64,000 nt of DNA from Histomonas meleagridis. Lineage: Eukaryota; Parabasalia; Tritrichomonadida; Dientamoebidae. The notes under the pieces were generated by a model. It had not been told where the DNA came from, did not search any database, and worked only from the letters and a program-made list of their open reading frames with translations. Where the stretch lies: positions 186,001 to 250,000 of the forward strand of contig WSYJ01000005.1 in NCBI GenBank assembly GCA_020186115.1, given 5' to 3'. A program made the position numbers and the translations under genes. Within the stretch, counting starts at the first letter, position 1; each line of letters starts with the position of its first letter. This document shows positions 1 through 9,568 of the stretch, piece after piece.

Positions 1-114
1 TTTGGAAATTGTCAAGAAATAAATAACGAAGAAATGAAGAAAATCTATAACTATAAAGAAAATGTTAAACAAGAAATAATTTATATTATGGTGAACTTAT
101 CCAATATTCTGTAG
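1..114 (+). CDS. 3' end of an unidentified gene cut by the left edge
   Basis: The first 37 codons are open in frame 1 and end at TAG (112-114). The peptide is Lys/Glu/Asn-rich (EEMKKIYNYKENVKQEI) and resembles an ordinary protein C-terminus. With so little sequence the product cannot be named, and chance openness in AT-rich DNA is possible. The 5' part lies outside the window. Confidence 0.3.
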   Translation, partial: FGNCQEINNEEMKKIYNYKENVKQEIIYIMVNLSNIL

Positions 115-627
115 AATTTTTTCTTCAATATTTTTGTTGAGGATTTCAGTAATAATTAAACATTCCATTCATCTCAATATTCCACTTTATATGCACAAAG
201 AACTGGAAAAAACAAAGCATTGAACAAAATTTGGTGAAACCTAAAGACGGTTTGAATTTGATAAGCCCTTTTCTGTACCCTTTGAATTTTTCTGAGCACA
301 ATGTTTTGGACTTCAGCTCACAAAACAAACAATAAAGCATTCAAATTTGACAGAAACCTGATAAATTTTGGTGAAAATGACGAAAAATTGCATCATATGA
401 TTGAAAAGCGGAATATTCTGAACAGAAATTTTCAAAATAAAAGCGATGCAAGTCTCTCAAATTTTGGATAAATTTTGCTTCGCTCTCTGAAATTTTTTCT
501 TTGTTTTTAACCGCAATTAACACCGACCAATGAAAAATGTATCAAACCGCAATGTTAAACTATGAAAATTCAATAAATTTTGCGATGGAACTTCTGAAAT
601 TTTTTTATCAAAGTGGTTCATTTCACT
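115..627. other. Intergenic region upstream of the serpin
   Basis: About 510 bp with no convincing gene. The short minus-strand reading frames here have no recognisable composition. Near the right end are an AACCGC motif (about 546-551) and TCATT/TCACT, which fit the trichomonad initiator pattern TCAYW, immediately before the serpin ATG. Confidence 0.5.
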
Positions 628-1740
628 ATGGGTGGTAGCTCATCTTCAACAACTACATCTGATGCCAGCAATAATGCTGCACAAGTTCTTTCTTTCAAGA
701 TGCTTTCATCGCTCTTGAAAGATAATGAAAATATTGTGATTTCCCCTTATTCGGCTTATGTCACTCTTATGATGGTAGCCTCTGTATGCCCAGAATTTTC
801 TCGAAAGCAAATATTAGAAGCACTTCATCTGAAAGATGATTTGACGCCAGAAGAAATTCTTTCTGCTCTTAAAATATTAATCAAAAAGATTGAAGACACT
901 TCAGAAGCCACAATCCGAAGCTGCAATAACATATGGCCAGATGCCAAAAAAGGCAAACTAAATCTTTTGCAGCCATTAAAAGATCATCTTGGTATCAAAA
1001 TTACACCAGTTGAATTTCCTCAACCTGGTTGTGATATAATCAATCAAAAAGTATCTGAGTTAACAGAAGGCTGTATCAAAGATCTCCTTCAACCTTCTGA
1101 TCTTGAAGAATGCAAGTATGTCATTACCAACGCACTTTATTTCAATGCTGAATGGATTAATCAATTCGATCCTGATTACACTCGAGATCTTACATTTTAT
1201 AATTTCAATGGAACTGAAAAAACTCAATTTATGCATGAGACTTCTGACTTTATGTATTACCAAAATTCCGACTTACAAATTCTTGGTATGGATTATCATG
1301 GTGATTACTGTCTGCAAATATTTCTTCCAACACAAAAAGACATTAATTCCTTTAATAAATTAAAAGATTCATTAACAATGCAATATGCAAGTTACATTAA
1401 ACAACTTAGACGTGAAGAAGTTAGAGTAGACATACCAAAGTTTAAATTCGAATGGGGAACAAAATCTATTGTAGGAGTTTTACATGATTTAGGAATTACC
1501 GACGTGTTCGTAGCTGAAGAAGATCAATTTTATATTAATGATATCGTACAAAAGGCATACATTGATGTAAATGAAGCTGGTACAACTGCTGCTGCTGCAA
1601 CAGCTGCTGAAACATTGGAAACTTGTTTAATTTCTCCGAATAAAGAACCACCAACATTCGTTGCTGACCATCCATTCATTTTCACAATAGCAAATAAGAA
1701 TGGAACAATTTTATTCACTGGTGCATATCAAAAACCTTAA
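628..1740 (+). CDS. Serpin, inhibitory type
   Basis: A 370-residue serine (or cysteine) protease inhibitor of the serpin fold. The frame opens upstream at a GTG (613), but the first ATG is 628. It follows TTCACT, an initiator-like sequence, so 628 is taken as the start. Visible serpin signatures are ISPYSAY near the N-terminus, NALYFNAEW, a VDIPKFKFEWG strand, KAYIDVNEAGT and the C-terminal FVADHPFIFTIANKNGTILFTG. The hinge of the reactive loop (about residues 316-330, E-A-G-T-T followed by an Ala-rich run) has the small residues required for loop insertion, so inhibitory activity is expected. The scissile bond probably lies around Thr-Cys-Leu, about 17 residues after the hinge Glu. There is no signal peptide. 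The N-terminus MGGSSSS instead fits an N-myristoylation motif, suggesting a membrane-bound intracellular inhibitor (inference). The stop is in TAAA context. Confidence 0.93.
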   Translation: MGGSSSSTTTSDASNNAAQVLSFKMLSSLLKDNENIVISPYSAYVTLMMVASVCPEFSRKQILEALHLKDDLTPEEILSALKILIKKIEDTSEATIRSCNNIWPDAKKGKLNLLQPLKDHLGIKITPVEFPQPGCDIINQKVSELTEGCIKDLLQPSDLEECKYVITNALYFNAEWINQFDPDYTRDLTFYNFNGTEKTQFMHETSDFMYYQNSDLQILGMDYHGDYCLQIFLPTQKDINSFNKLKDSLTMQYASYIKQLRREEVRVDIPKFKFEWGTKSIVGVLHDLGITDVFVAEEDQFYINDIVQKAYIDVNEAGTTAAAATAAETLETCLISPNKEPPTFVADHPFIFTIANKNGTILFTGAYQKP

Positions 1741-2299
1741 AAACATGGAATTGGTAAACACCATCAATTTCAATTTTATTTTTTTACTGAATATTTGTGT
1801 ATATTTTATTCGAGATCTGAATTTCATTTTTGATATTTTTAATGCATTGTGTTCGTATAATGGGAATTTGTTATTCTGTTTGTGATAAAGTTTTTTTCTA
1901 GTATGGAAAACTTTGATTTTTTCTGCATTAATATCATGATCATAATATTTTCTTCTGAATATATTCAATCAATATGAAAAACACTTTCTTGCAAATTATT
2001 TACTTTGGTATAACATTTATTACATGTGATTATTATTTTTCATTATAATGATATTAATAGAATTAACATGATTACAATCATAAACTGTTTTCATTGTAAT
2101 GTTTCCTAATGCACACGCAATTTCAAACAACAAAACATTCACTTCCATTTAAAACATTTATTCTTCACAATTTTAACTGTTATCCGACACACTGCAGCCG
2201 AAGCATTTGTTGTTTTCCATTTTAACATCATCGAATTCGTTACATATTATTTAGATACAAATTATTTACTTACAAGCAAAACGTTTATCCGTTAGCTAA
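1741..2299. other. Convergent intergenic region
   Basis: About 560 bp between the convergent serpin and BspA-like genes. It is AT-rich, with only short chance reading frames and no repeat or RNA signature that I recognise. Confidence 0.5.
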
Positions 2300-5200
2300 C
2301 TATAGCCATTGATCATTCTCATTACGAATGAAATCGATTAGATCAAAATCAATTTTCTCTTTCTGCGTGAATTCTTCAGCTGTCGTTGCGCTTGTTGACA
2401 TTTCGACATTCACTTTACTGCGCTTGAAAATGAAAATAACAACTCCGACAATCAGAAGCACAGCTGCAACGGAGCCGCAGATAACGCCAATTAAAACGCT
2501 GTTACTGACATTCTGTGTTTGCTCTTGCTCGTTGTGCTCCAGTACTGTGTAGAAGTCTGAGTAATAACTGTAATATGATGAAAAGTGGACAACTGTGTAA
2601 TCGTAGAACAAGTACTTCGTGACAGTGTACGTGTACGATGACGAAATAAATGTCAGCAACAAGGAGGCGGAGACGAAGTTGGAGTATGTGATGGTGCGCG
2701 TGACAGAATTAGTGTACACCAATACAATCGACTTGGAGTACGTCGCATCGGGTGGAAGAAACGTGTTCGAGCGAGTGAAGGCATAGGATGGTGTGAATGC
2801 GCTCGATGGCGAAAATGTGTTCGATCGGGTGAAAGTATTTGATCTAGAAAATGCATTCGATCGGGTGGATATGTTTGACGGAGTGAATGTATTACTTTGT
2901 GAGAATATAATTGACTGAGAAAATGTATTACTTTGAGAGAATGCGTTACTTTGAGTAAATGTATTTGATTGAGAAAATGTGTTTGATTGAGATAATGTAT
3001 TACTTTGAGAGAATGTGTTACTTTGCGTAAATGTATTTGACTGACTAAATGTATTTGATTGAGAAAATGTATTACTTTGACTAAATGTATTTGACTGAGA
3101 GAATGTGCTACTTTGACTAAATGTATTTGATTGAGAGAATGTGTTACTTTGAGAGAATGTGTTACTTTGAGAAAATGTGTTTGACTGAGAGAATGTGTTT
3201 GACTGAGAGAATGTGTTACTTTGACTAAATGTATTTGATTGAGAGAATGTGTTTGATTGAGAAAATGTATTACTTTGAGAGAATGGATTACTTTGAGAGA
3301 ATGTATTACTTTGAGAGAATGTATTACTTTGACTAAATGTATTTGATTGAGAAAATGTGTTTGATTGAGAAAATGTATTACTTTGAGAGAATGTATTACT
3401 TTGAGAGAATGTATTACTTTGAGAGAATGTATTACTTTGACTAAATGTGTTTGATTGAGAAAATGTATTACTTTGAGAGAATGTATTACTTTGACTAAAT
3501 GTATTTGATTGAGAGAATGTATTACTTTGAGAGAATGTATTACTTTGAGAGAATGTGTTACTTTGACTAAATGTGTTTGACTGAGAGAATGTGTTACTTT
3601 GAGAGAATGTGTTACTTTGACTAAATGTATTACTTTGACTAAATGTGTTTGATTGAGAAAATGTATTACTTTGAGAGAATGTATTACTTTGAGAGAATGT
3701 ATTACTTTGAGAGAATGTATTACTTTGAGAGAATGTATTTGATTGAGAGAATGTATTACTTTGACTAAATGTATTTGATTGAGAGAATGTATTACTTTGA
3801 GAGAATGTATTACTTTGAGAGAATGTATTACTTTGAGAGAATGTATTACTTTGAGAGAATGTATTTGATTGAGAGAATGTATTACTTTGACTAAATGTAT
3901 TTGATTGAGAGAATGTATTACTTTGAGAGAATGTATTACTTTGAGAGAATGTGTTACTTTGACTAAATGTATTACTTTGACTAAATGTGTTTGATTGAGA
4001 AAATGTATTACTTTGAGAGAATGTATTACTTTGAGAGAATGTATTACTTTGAGAGAATGTATTACTTTGAGAGAATGTATTTGATTGAGAGAATGTATTA
4101 CTTTGACTAAATGTGTTTGATTGAGAAAATGTATTACTTTGAGAGAATGTATTACTTTGAGAGAATGTGTTACTTTGACTAAATGTATTACTTTGACTAA
4201 ATGTGTTTGATTGAGAAAATGTATTACTTTGAGAGAATGTATTACTTTGAGAGAATGTATTACTTTGAGAGAATGTATTACTTTGAGAGAATGTATTTGA
4301 TTGAGAGAATGTATTACTTTGACTAAATGTATTTGATTGAGAGAATGTATTACTTTGAGAGAATGTATTACTTTGACTAAATGTATTTGATTGAGAGAAT
4401 GTATTTGACTGAGAGAATGTGTTACTTTGACTAAATGTATTACTTTGACTAAATGTATTACTTTGAGAGAATGTATTACTTTGACTAAATGTATTTGATT
4501 GAGAAAATGTATTACTTTGAGAGTATGTATTTGACTGAGAGAATGTGTTACTTTGACTAAATGTATTACTTTGACTAAATGTGTTACTTTGACTAAATGT
4601 ATTTGATTGAGAAAATGTGTTACTTTGACTAAATGTATTACTTTGAGAGAATGTATTTGATTGAGAAAATGTATTTGACTGAGAGAATGTGTTACTTTGA
4701 GAGAATGTATTACTTCGTGTAAATGTATTTGAGAATGTGTTTGATTGTGTGAATGTTCCCGTTGGCGGAAGACATTCGTCAAGTGTTCCAACAGTTACAG
4801 ATAAATCACCGAATTTTGTACCCGTAAATGTATTCAATGTCATTACAATTGTTGCAGGAACATAAGTAAATACACTACTACCAAATGTTGGCTCATTTTC
4901 ACCATAAAAATAAATACACGAAAGCTTGTTGCAATTGTTAAATGCATATCCATTTATTTTAGTAACGCCTTTACCAATATGAGCGTGACATAAATTATAA
5001 CAAAATTGGAAAGTTCCTATGTTTATTGTTTGAACATTATCACCAATAAAAATAACTTCCAAATCATTACAATATCGAAATACGTATGTTCCCAAAGAAG
5101 TCAATGAATTTGGTAATGTAACATTTTTAAGTGAAGAACACGTATTAAATCCAAAATTTCCGATTGTAGTTAATTTTTCACCAAAAACAATTGTCGATAA

Positions 5201-6724
5201 ATTATAGCAATATTGAAATGCATAATTTCCAATTGTTACCAAATTTGATATTGTAATACTTTCTAAATTATAACATGAATAAAATGCATAAAGCTCAAGT
5301 TCAGTCACAGTATCAGGAGTTATATATGTTTCAATTGTTTTTCCTGCAGGATAACTTATGATTTTGTTAAAATCTTTAGTATAAAGAATTCCATCATTCT
5401 CCAAATTTGCATAGTTTGGATTATTTTCATCAACTATAATGCACTGCAAGTTATGACATGATGCAAAAGATCCATAGCCAATTGAAGTTACTGATTTAGG
5501 AATTGTGATATTAACTAATGAATCGCAAAATTGGAAAACATTATACTCAATTGTTGTAACTGATTCTCCAATTGTCACACACTCTAAACTTGTGCATGAT
5601 TGGAAGGCATATGAACTAATAAAAGTTACAGGACTTGAAATTGTTATATTTCTTAATGAAGAGCAGTATTGGAACATATTATCTGATATTTGAGCTAAAT
5701 TTCCATTAATATATTCTAAACTTGTGCAATTATAAAATGCATAGTTATTTATTGTAGTGACAGAAGTTGTAATTGTCACATTTTTTAAATAATAACTTGA
5801 ATCAAATGCATAATATTCAATTGCAGTTACAGTATCCGGAATTATATATGTTTCGCTTTTTTTCCCTGCTGGATATTCAATGATTTTATTTAAAGCTTTA
5901 TCGTAAATAACTCCATCATTATTATAATTTGCATAATTTGGATTGTTTTCATCTACTATAATATTCTCCAGGCTTATGCATTTACTAAATACACCTACAG
6001 CAAGTGAAGTAAGGGTACTCGGAATTGTAACATTTGTTAATGAATAACAATGCTGAAATGAATTGGTTCCAATTGAAGTAACTGAGCTTGGAAACACTAC
6101 ATCGGTAAGTGAAACACATTCTTTAAATGCAAAATCACCAATGGTATTTACGCTTTTGCCAATTGTAATTGTTTTTATATTATCACATTGTTCGAACGCA
6201 CTACCTTCAATTGCAGTGACCAAATCTCCGATTTCAACAGAAATCAGCATATCCCAATTATAAAATGCATAATAACCAATCGTAAAATCACCATTAATGT
6301 TAAGGTGTAACGCTTTATCTTTGTAATCTTCTGTGAATTCACTAGAATCTGTTATATAAAGTGTTTTTGTATCAGCATCGAAAACCTCAAATGTATGCAT
6401 ATAAAAAATAGCAAACATTATAGGAATTATACAAAATTGTTTTTGCTTACATATTTTGCCAACAAAAGAATTTTGAAGGAAAGGTTCTAATTTGATATGC
6501 TTAAAAAGTATGAAAGAGAAAGAAATGATGAATAAGCCGGCAAAATAATGTAAAATATGATTGATAAAAAATTCTTTGCTATTGCATAAAAATGGATTTT
6601 CCAATGAAAAAGAATGATGATTATTTTGGCAAAAAGCATCATTAAGGAGAAGTGCCTTTTGGCTGCAACTTTGAGTGGACTCCCAAAACACGAGAACCAT
6701 TGCAAAAAAAAGCACGCACGCCAT
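2300..6724 (-). CDS. BspA-like leucine-rich-repeat surface protein with SNTFSQ repeat stalk
   Basis: A 1474-residue predicted surface protein. The N-terminal third carries BspA/TpLRR-type repeats (units such as SVTSIGTNSFQHCYSLTNVTIPS). Two DENNPNYAN insertions occur between repeats. A stalk of roughly one hundred SNTFSQ hexapeptides follows (DNA about 2880-4760), then a region of irregular variants. Next comes one transmembrane helix (about VLIGVICGSVAAVLLIVGVVI) and a cytoplasmic tail of about 45 residues ending NENDQWL. Trichomonad BspA-like proteins are large, variable cell-surface families linked to host and microbe adhesion. Start: ATG 6724 gives a hydrophobic N-terminus and two further hydrophobic stretches. 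An internal ATG at 6418 (MFAIFYMHTFEVF) would start just before the mature LRR region and act as a short signal peptide, so it is a real alternative. Long frames in other phases across 2653-4791 are by-products of the 18-bp period. Confidence 0.93.
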   Translation of the reverse strand: MACVLFFAMVLVFWESTQSCSQKALLLNDAFCQNNHHSFSLENPFLCNSKEFFINHILHYFAGLFIISFSFILFKHIKLEPFLQNSFVGKICKQKQFCIIPIMFAIFYMHTFEVFDADTKTLYITDSSEFTEDYKDKALHLNINGDFTIGYYAFYNWDMLISVEIGDLVTAIEGSAFEQCDNIKTITIGKSVNTIGDFAFKECVSLTDVVFPSSVTSIGTNSFQHCYSLTNVTIPSTLTSLAVGVFSKCISLENIIVDENNPNYANYNNDGVIYDKALNKIIEYPAGKKSETYIIPDTVTAIEYYAFDSSYYLKNVTITTSVTTINNYAFYNCTSLEYINGNLAQISDNMFQYCSSLRNITISSPVTFISSYAFQSCTSLECVTIGESVTTIEYNVFQFCDSLVNITIPKSVTSIGYGSFASCHNLQCIIVDENNPNYANLENDGILYTKDFNKIISYPAGKTIETYITPDTVTELELYAFYSCYNLESITISNLVTIGNYAFQYCYNLSTIVFGEKLTTIGNFGFNTCSSLKNVTLPNSLTSLGTYVFRYCNDLEVIFIGDNVQTINIGTFQFCYNLCHAHIGKGVTKINGYAFNNCNKLSCIYFYGENEPTFGSSVFTYVPATIVMTLNTFTGTKFGDLSVTVGTLDECLPPTGTFTQSNTFSNTFTRSNTFSQSNTFSQSNTFSQSNTFSQSNTFSQSNTFSQSNTFSQSNTFSQSNTFSQSNTFSQSNTYSQSNTFSQSNTFSQSNTFSQSNTFSQSNTFSQSNTFSQSNTFSQSNTFSQSNTFSQSNTFSQSNTFSQSNTFSQSNTFSQSNTFSQSNTFSQSNTFSQSNTFSQSNTFSQSNTFSQSNTFSQSNTFSQSNTFSQSNTFSQSNTFSQSNTFSQSNTFSQSNTFSQSNTFSQSNTFSQSNTFSQSNTFSQSNTFSQSNTFSQSNTFSQSNTFSQSNTFSQSNTFSQSNTFSQSNTFSQSNTFSQSNTFSQSNTFSQSNTFSQSNTFSQSNTFSQSNTFSQSNTFSQSNTFSQSNTFSQSNTFSQSNTFSQSNTFSQSNTFSQSNTFSQSNTFSQSNTFSQSNTFSQSNTFSQSNTFSQSNTFSQSNTFSQSNTFSQSNTFSQSNTFSQSNTFSQSNTFSQSNTFSQSNTFSQSNPFSQSNTFSQSNTFSQSNTFSQSNTFSQSNTFSQSNTFSQSNTFSQSNTFSQSNTFSQSSTFSQSNTFSQSNTFSQSNTFSQSNTFTQSNTFSQSNTLSQSNTFSQSNTFTQSNAFSQSNTFSQSIIFSQSNTFTPSNISTRSNAFSRSNTFTRSNTFSPSSAFTPSYAFTRSNTFLPPDATYSKSIVLVYTNSVTRTITYSNFVSASLLLTFISSSYTYTVTKYLFYDYTVVHFSSYYSYYSDFYTVLEHNEQEQTQNVSNSVLIGVICGSVAAVLLIVGVVIFIFKRSKVNVEMSTSATTAEEFTQKEKIDFDLIDFIRNENDQWL
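2880..4760 (-). repeat. 18-bp minisatellite encoding SNTFSQ (about 100 copies)
   Basis: A tandem 18-bp unit in the BspA-like gene. The encoded hexapeptide is nearly invariant, but the DNA units fall into several classes. The first Ser is TCT or AGT and the second is AGT or TCA; Phe is TTC or TTT. Blocks of units recur in the same order: the segment starting ACTAAATGTGTTTGATTGAG is seen near 3638, 3980 and 4196, spaced 342 and 216 bp, which are multiples of 18. This indicates higher-order duplication on top of the basic unit. Copy number was estimated from length, not counted unit by unit. Confidence 0.95.
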
Positions 6725-7332
6725 TTGCTTCTTGTGGTCAGATTATAAAATTTTGTAAACTCCTAAAAAAAAAAAGATCCCCACAAAATTTTCAATAAAA
6801 TAACCATTTGAAATGTTGGGCATAATTTAAAAATGTACTGAAAAATTTGCTGAAACAATGACAACACTTTTGCATTACGTCATATGACAGTTTGTAACCT
6901 TGAAAAATTCAATAAAGTTTAAACAAACCCTTTCGAACACCAATTAGTCAATTCGTCACTTTTCAAGATCATTCTTGCTGCTTTAATTGCAATAGGAAAA
7001 TGAATCGTAAAATCGAAATATCATCTTCGGTTTTTTGTTAAAATCAACACATTCTAAAATCTGTGATTTCATTAGATTGAAATTAATCATTTCATTTTAT
7101 TCTTTTTTTCAAAAGATAAATTTACATAATGTATCAAATGAACTACACCTGGAAATTGGTCTCATAATGCAAATCATCAAAGGCGGATGAAACTTAAAAT
7201 CGAAGCAATCCGCAACAATTGAGTGCGATATAATCGTTTCGCATTCAATTCATATAAAGTCAAATTTTATATTTTTTACATTTTTATATACACATGTTTT
7301 TTCACATTAAATTAACCAATTGCATGAATTCT
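6725..7332. other. Intergenic region
   Basis: About 600 bp between two minus-strand genes: the promoter of the BspA-like gene and the 3' flank of the aminotransferase. The sequence just 5' of the BspA ATG reads TGACCACAAGAAGC on the minus strand; the same TGACCACAA word precedes the Sof1 start at 32555. I see no gene or RNA here. Confidence 0.45.
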
Positions 7333-8811
7333 TTAGTCAGCATATTGCTGCATGAATTTGGTTTGGAAGTCAGTCATTCTTTCGATGCATTCCTTAATCT
7401 TTTGTTCAGTTGGCAAGAAAGTCGTCCTAAAGTGATAAGTTCCTTCAACTTGGCCATGGCCTGAGCCAGGAACTACGACAATTCCAGTTGCCTCGAGTAA
7501 TTTCATACACCAAAATGAATCTGGCTTAAGTTGTTTTCCATGGAAATATGATTTGCTTGCAGCTTCTATTGCTTTCTTTGGAAGATTTAATCGTGGGAAA
7601 CTATACATTGCACTATTGACAGGTTGGGAATGAATTCCATTAATCTTATTAAGACCCTCAACAAGAATCTTTGACTTCTTTGCAAGTGATGCTATTTCGC
7701 CTTTGACTTCACTGTCCCAAATTCGTTTGCATTCGGGTGATTTGGGTGGATTGCAATATGCACTGAAAAGAAGCTGACCAACGCTATTGGACGAAAGATT
7801 AATGGAACGAAGTTTGTTAAGTTGATCATAGAACTTTTGATGAACATTGATAGCTTCAAGATATCCTGCACGATGACCACATTCACCCATGAAACCTTTA
7901 GAAATGGAATGGAAGGAGAACAATGGGAAGCGTGTGCCCTTTTGCATGCATACTTTCTTAAATGAGACAAATTTATGATTTGGATCATATATGTTATCTT
8001 GATATACTTCATCGGCTAAAAGCATAACTTGATGAGCCTCACAGAAGTCAACAATCTTTTCCATGTTGGATTGTGATAATACACGACCAGTTGGATTTCC
8101 AGGATTAATAACAACTAATGCACGTGGATCAACTCCTTTGCGCGCTGTTTCCTGATAAGTTTTTTCAAGTTCTTCAACATTAAATTCCCAGCCTTTATCT
8201 TCATTGAGATATATTGGAACAAGTTTTCCATTGTAAAGATCAATTGTGGCTGTGTAAAGTGGATATGTTGGGAATGGAAGAAGAATACCAACGTTTGGAT
8301 CGCTAATGATCATATCAAGAATTGTTTGAACAGCTTGAGATGCACCTTCAGTGAGAAATATATTCTGAGGTTTGCATTCATAGCCATCTCTCCTCTGTAT
8401 GAAGCGTGCAATGTCTTCACGGACAAGTTGAACGCCTGGGGATGGTGAATAAGCGCCAATATTTGCAGATGCAAGGAATTGTTTAGCTCGTTGGCATACT
8501 TCATCAGGAAGTACGCCTTTGTCCATTAACTCAGGGAACTCTACAGCAGCGACAAGTTGCCTTGTAAATGTTAATGACTTTTTACCTACAGCAAAAGGGT
8601 TTCCAATGTTACAAGGGATAAAGTCTTTGAAGGGCATCTTTACACCCTTTTTCATTTGCTCGATAAGTTCTCCTTGTTTGATGATAATATCACCACGGAC
8701 TGCATATTGTGCCTTTATAACTCCCTTCCTTACGATTGAGTCATCAAAAACAAAGTTTTTTGACCTCTCAACAAAGGAGCGAGAGTGGTGTGCAAATGTT
8801 GAAGCAAGCAT
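7333..8811 (-). CDS. GPT: Alanine aminotransferase, probably hydrogenosomal
   Basis: A 492-residue class I/II PLP-dependent aminotransferase. It would interconvert alanine and 2-oxoglutarate with pyruvate and glutamate. Landmarks are LTEGASQA (153-160), NPGNPTG (236-242), ADEVY (266-270) and the PLP-lysine motif SISKGFMGECG with Lys at about 305. The SKGFMGECGHRAGY string and the N-terminal DFIPCNIGNP fit the eukaryotic alanine aminotransferase branch rather than aspartate aminotransferase. The N-terminus MLASTFAHHSRSF looks like a trichomonad hydrogenosomal presequence: MLA start, Ser-rich, Arg two residues before the likely cleavage site and Phe after it. A hydrogenosomal alanine-forming step would link pyruvate and amino-acid metabolism. 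Location is inferred from the leader only. The ATG at 8811 is the only Met before the conserved region that keeps this leader. Confidence 0.93.
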   Translation of the reverse strand: MLASTFAHHSRSFVERSKNFVFDDSIVRKGVIKAQYAVRGDIIIKQGELIEQMKKGVKMPFKDFIPCNIGNPFAVGKKSLTFTRQLVAAVEFPELMDKGVLPDEVCQRAKQFLASANIGAYSPSPGVQLVREDIARFIQRRDGYECKPQNIFLTEGASQAVQTILDMIISDPNVGILLPFPTYPLYTATIDLYNGKLVPIYLNEDKGWEFNVEELEKTYQETARKGVDPRALVVINPGNPTGRVLSQSNMEKIVDFCEAHQVMLLADEVYQDNIYDPNHKFVSFKKVCMQKGTRFPLFSFHSISKGFMGECGHRAGYLEAINVHQKFYDQLNKLRSINLSSNSVGQLLFSAYCNPPKSPECKRIWDSEVKGEIASLAKKSKILVEGLNKINGIHSQPVNSAMYSFPRLNLPKKAIEAASKSYFHGKQLKPDSFWCMKLLEATGIVVVPGSGHGQVEGTYHFRTTFLPTEQKIKECIERMTDFQTKFMQQYAD

Positions 8812-9568
8812 TGCCAGTCAACTGAAAAAAATGTTGAAACACGGCTATTTCAATGGGTGTGAACACGATGCTCTCAAAATCCTTGTCGTTCTTGCTGACT
8901 TGCATATAAAAGTGTCATTCCTATTGACATGTTTTGAATTAAAAACTGTACCGTTGGTACTCAACAAAGTCATCGGTTTCAGGGGGTTTTCACACAACAA
9001 AGTGAGGTGGAACTGTTGAAAAAGGGATTATTTTTGAATACTTATCGTTTTTTTATGGGTGGTTGTTGCCTGATTTATCGTTCAGATAACTTCCGATAGG
9101 TAAAATAAAAGTTGCTTTACCAAAAGCTTTTTTTCACTAGCCAGATATTTTAAGCATATGTTCTTTATACTTTTGCGATCTGCTAATTTTAATTATCTTG
9201 TTATTTGAATTTTAATGTGATTATTCTTAAACATTCAAGCTGAAAAGAAAAGGAAGTATAATTTTCATGCAAGAAGCCAATTTTTTTACCTTGACGTGAA
9301 CCATTTTTTAGTTATTATATTTCTACCCCAATTAATAATTTTTGGAAATATTTCAATTTTTTTTATTTTACTGGAAAATTATTAAATGGTTCCAAAAGGA
9401 AATCCAAAAGGCTTGTTCATAGTATGTAAATTTTTCTATTTTATAATGAAATTTTCAAATTTTGACTTTTCTTTTTAGAGCCATTACATATCAAATTAAC
9501 CAAAACAAAACAATATTTTATTAATCGCCAAACAAAATTACATTTCATGAACGAAAAATAATTACTCA
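8812..9568. other. Intergenic region
   Basis: About 750 bp, AT-rich. A frame running in from the aminotransferase is its shadow. At 9422-9478 there is an intron-like GTATGT...TTTTAG segment behind a tiny ATG frame (from about 9384), but it yields only a 17-residue product and is not called as a gene. Confidence 0.4.

Noticed and set aside
2653-4791. A 712-codon alternative minus-strand frame through the BspA stalk
   Set aside because: An 18-bp repeat without stops keeps more than one phase open. The peptide (LKVIHSLNQIH-type) has no domain, while the overlapping frame is a clear surface protein.
8519-9019. A 166-codon plus-strand frame over the aminotransferase start
   Set aside because: It overlaps the conserved aminotransferase N-terminus antisense and shows no domain; a shadow frame.
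9384-9490. Micro-gene MVPKGNPKGLFI with a 57-nt GTATGT...TTTTAG intron
   Set aside because: The splice-like signals are attractive, but the joined product would be only about 17 residues and there is no upstream or downstream exon.
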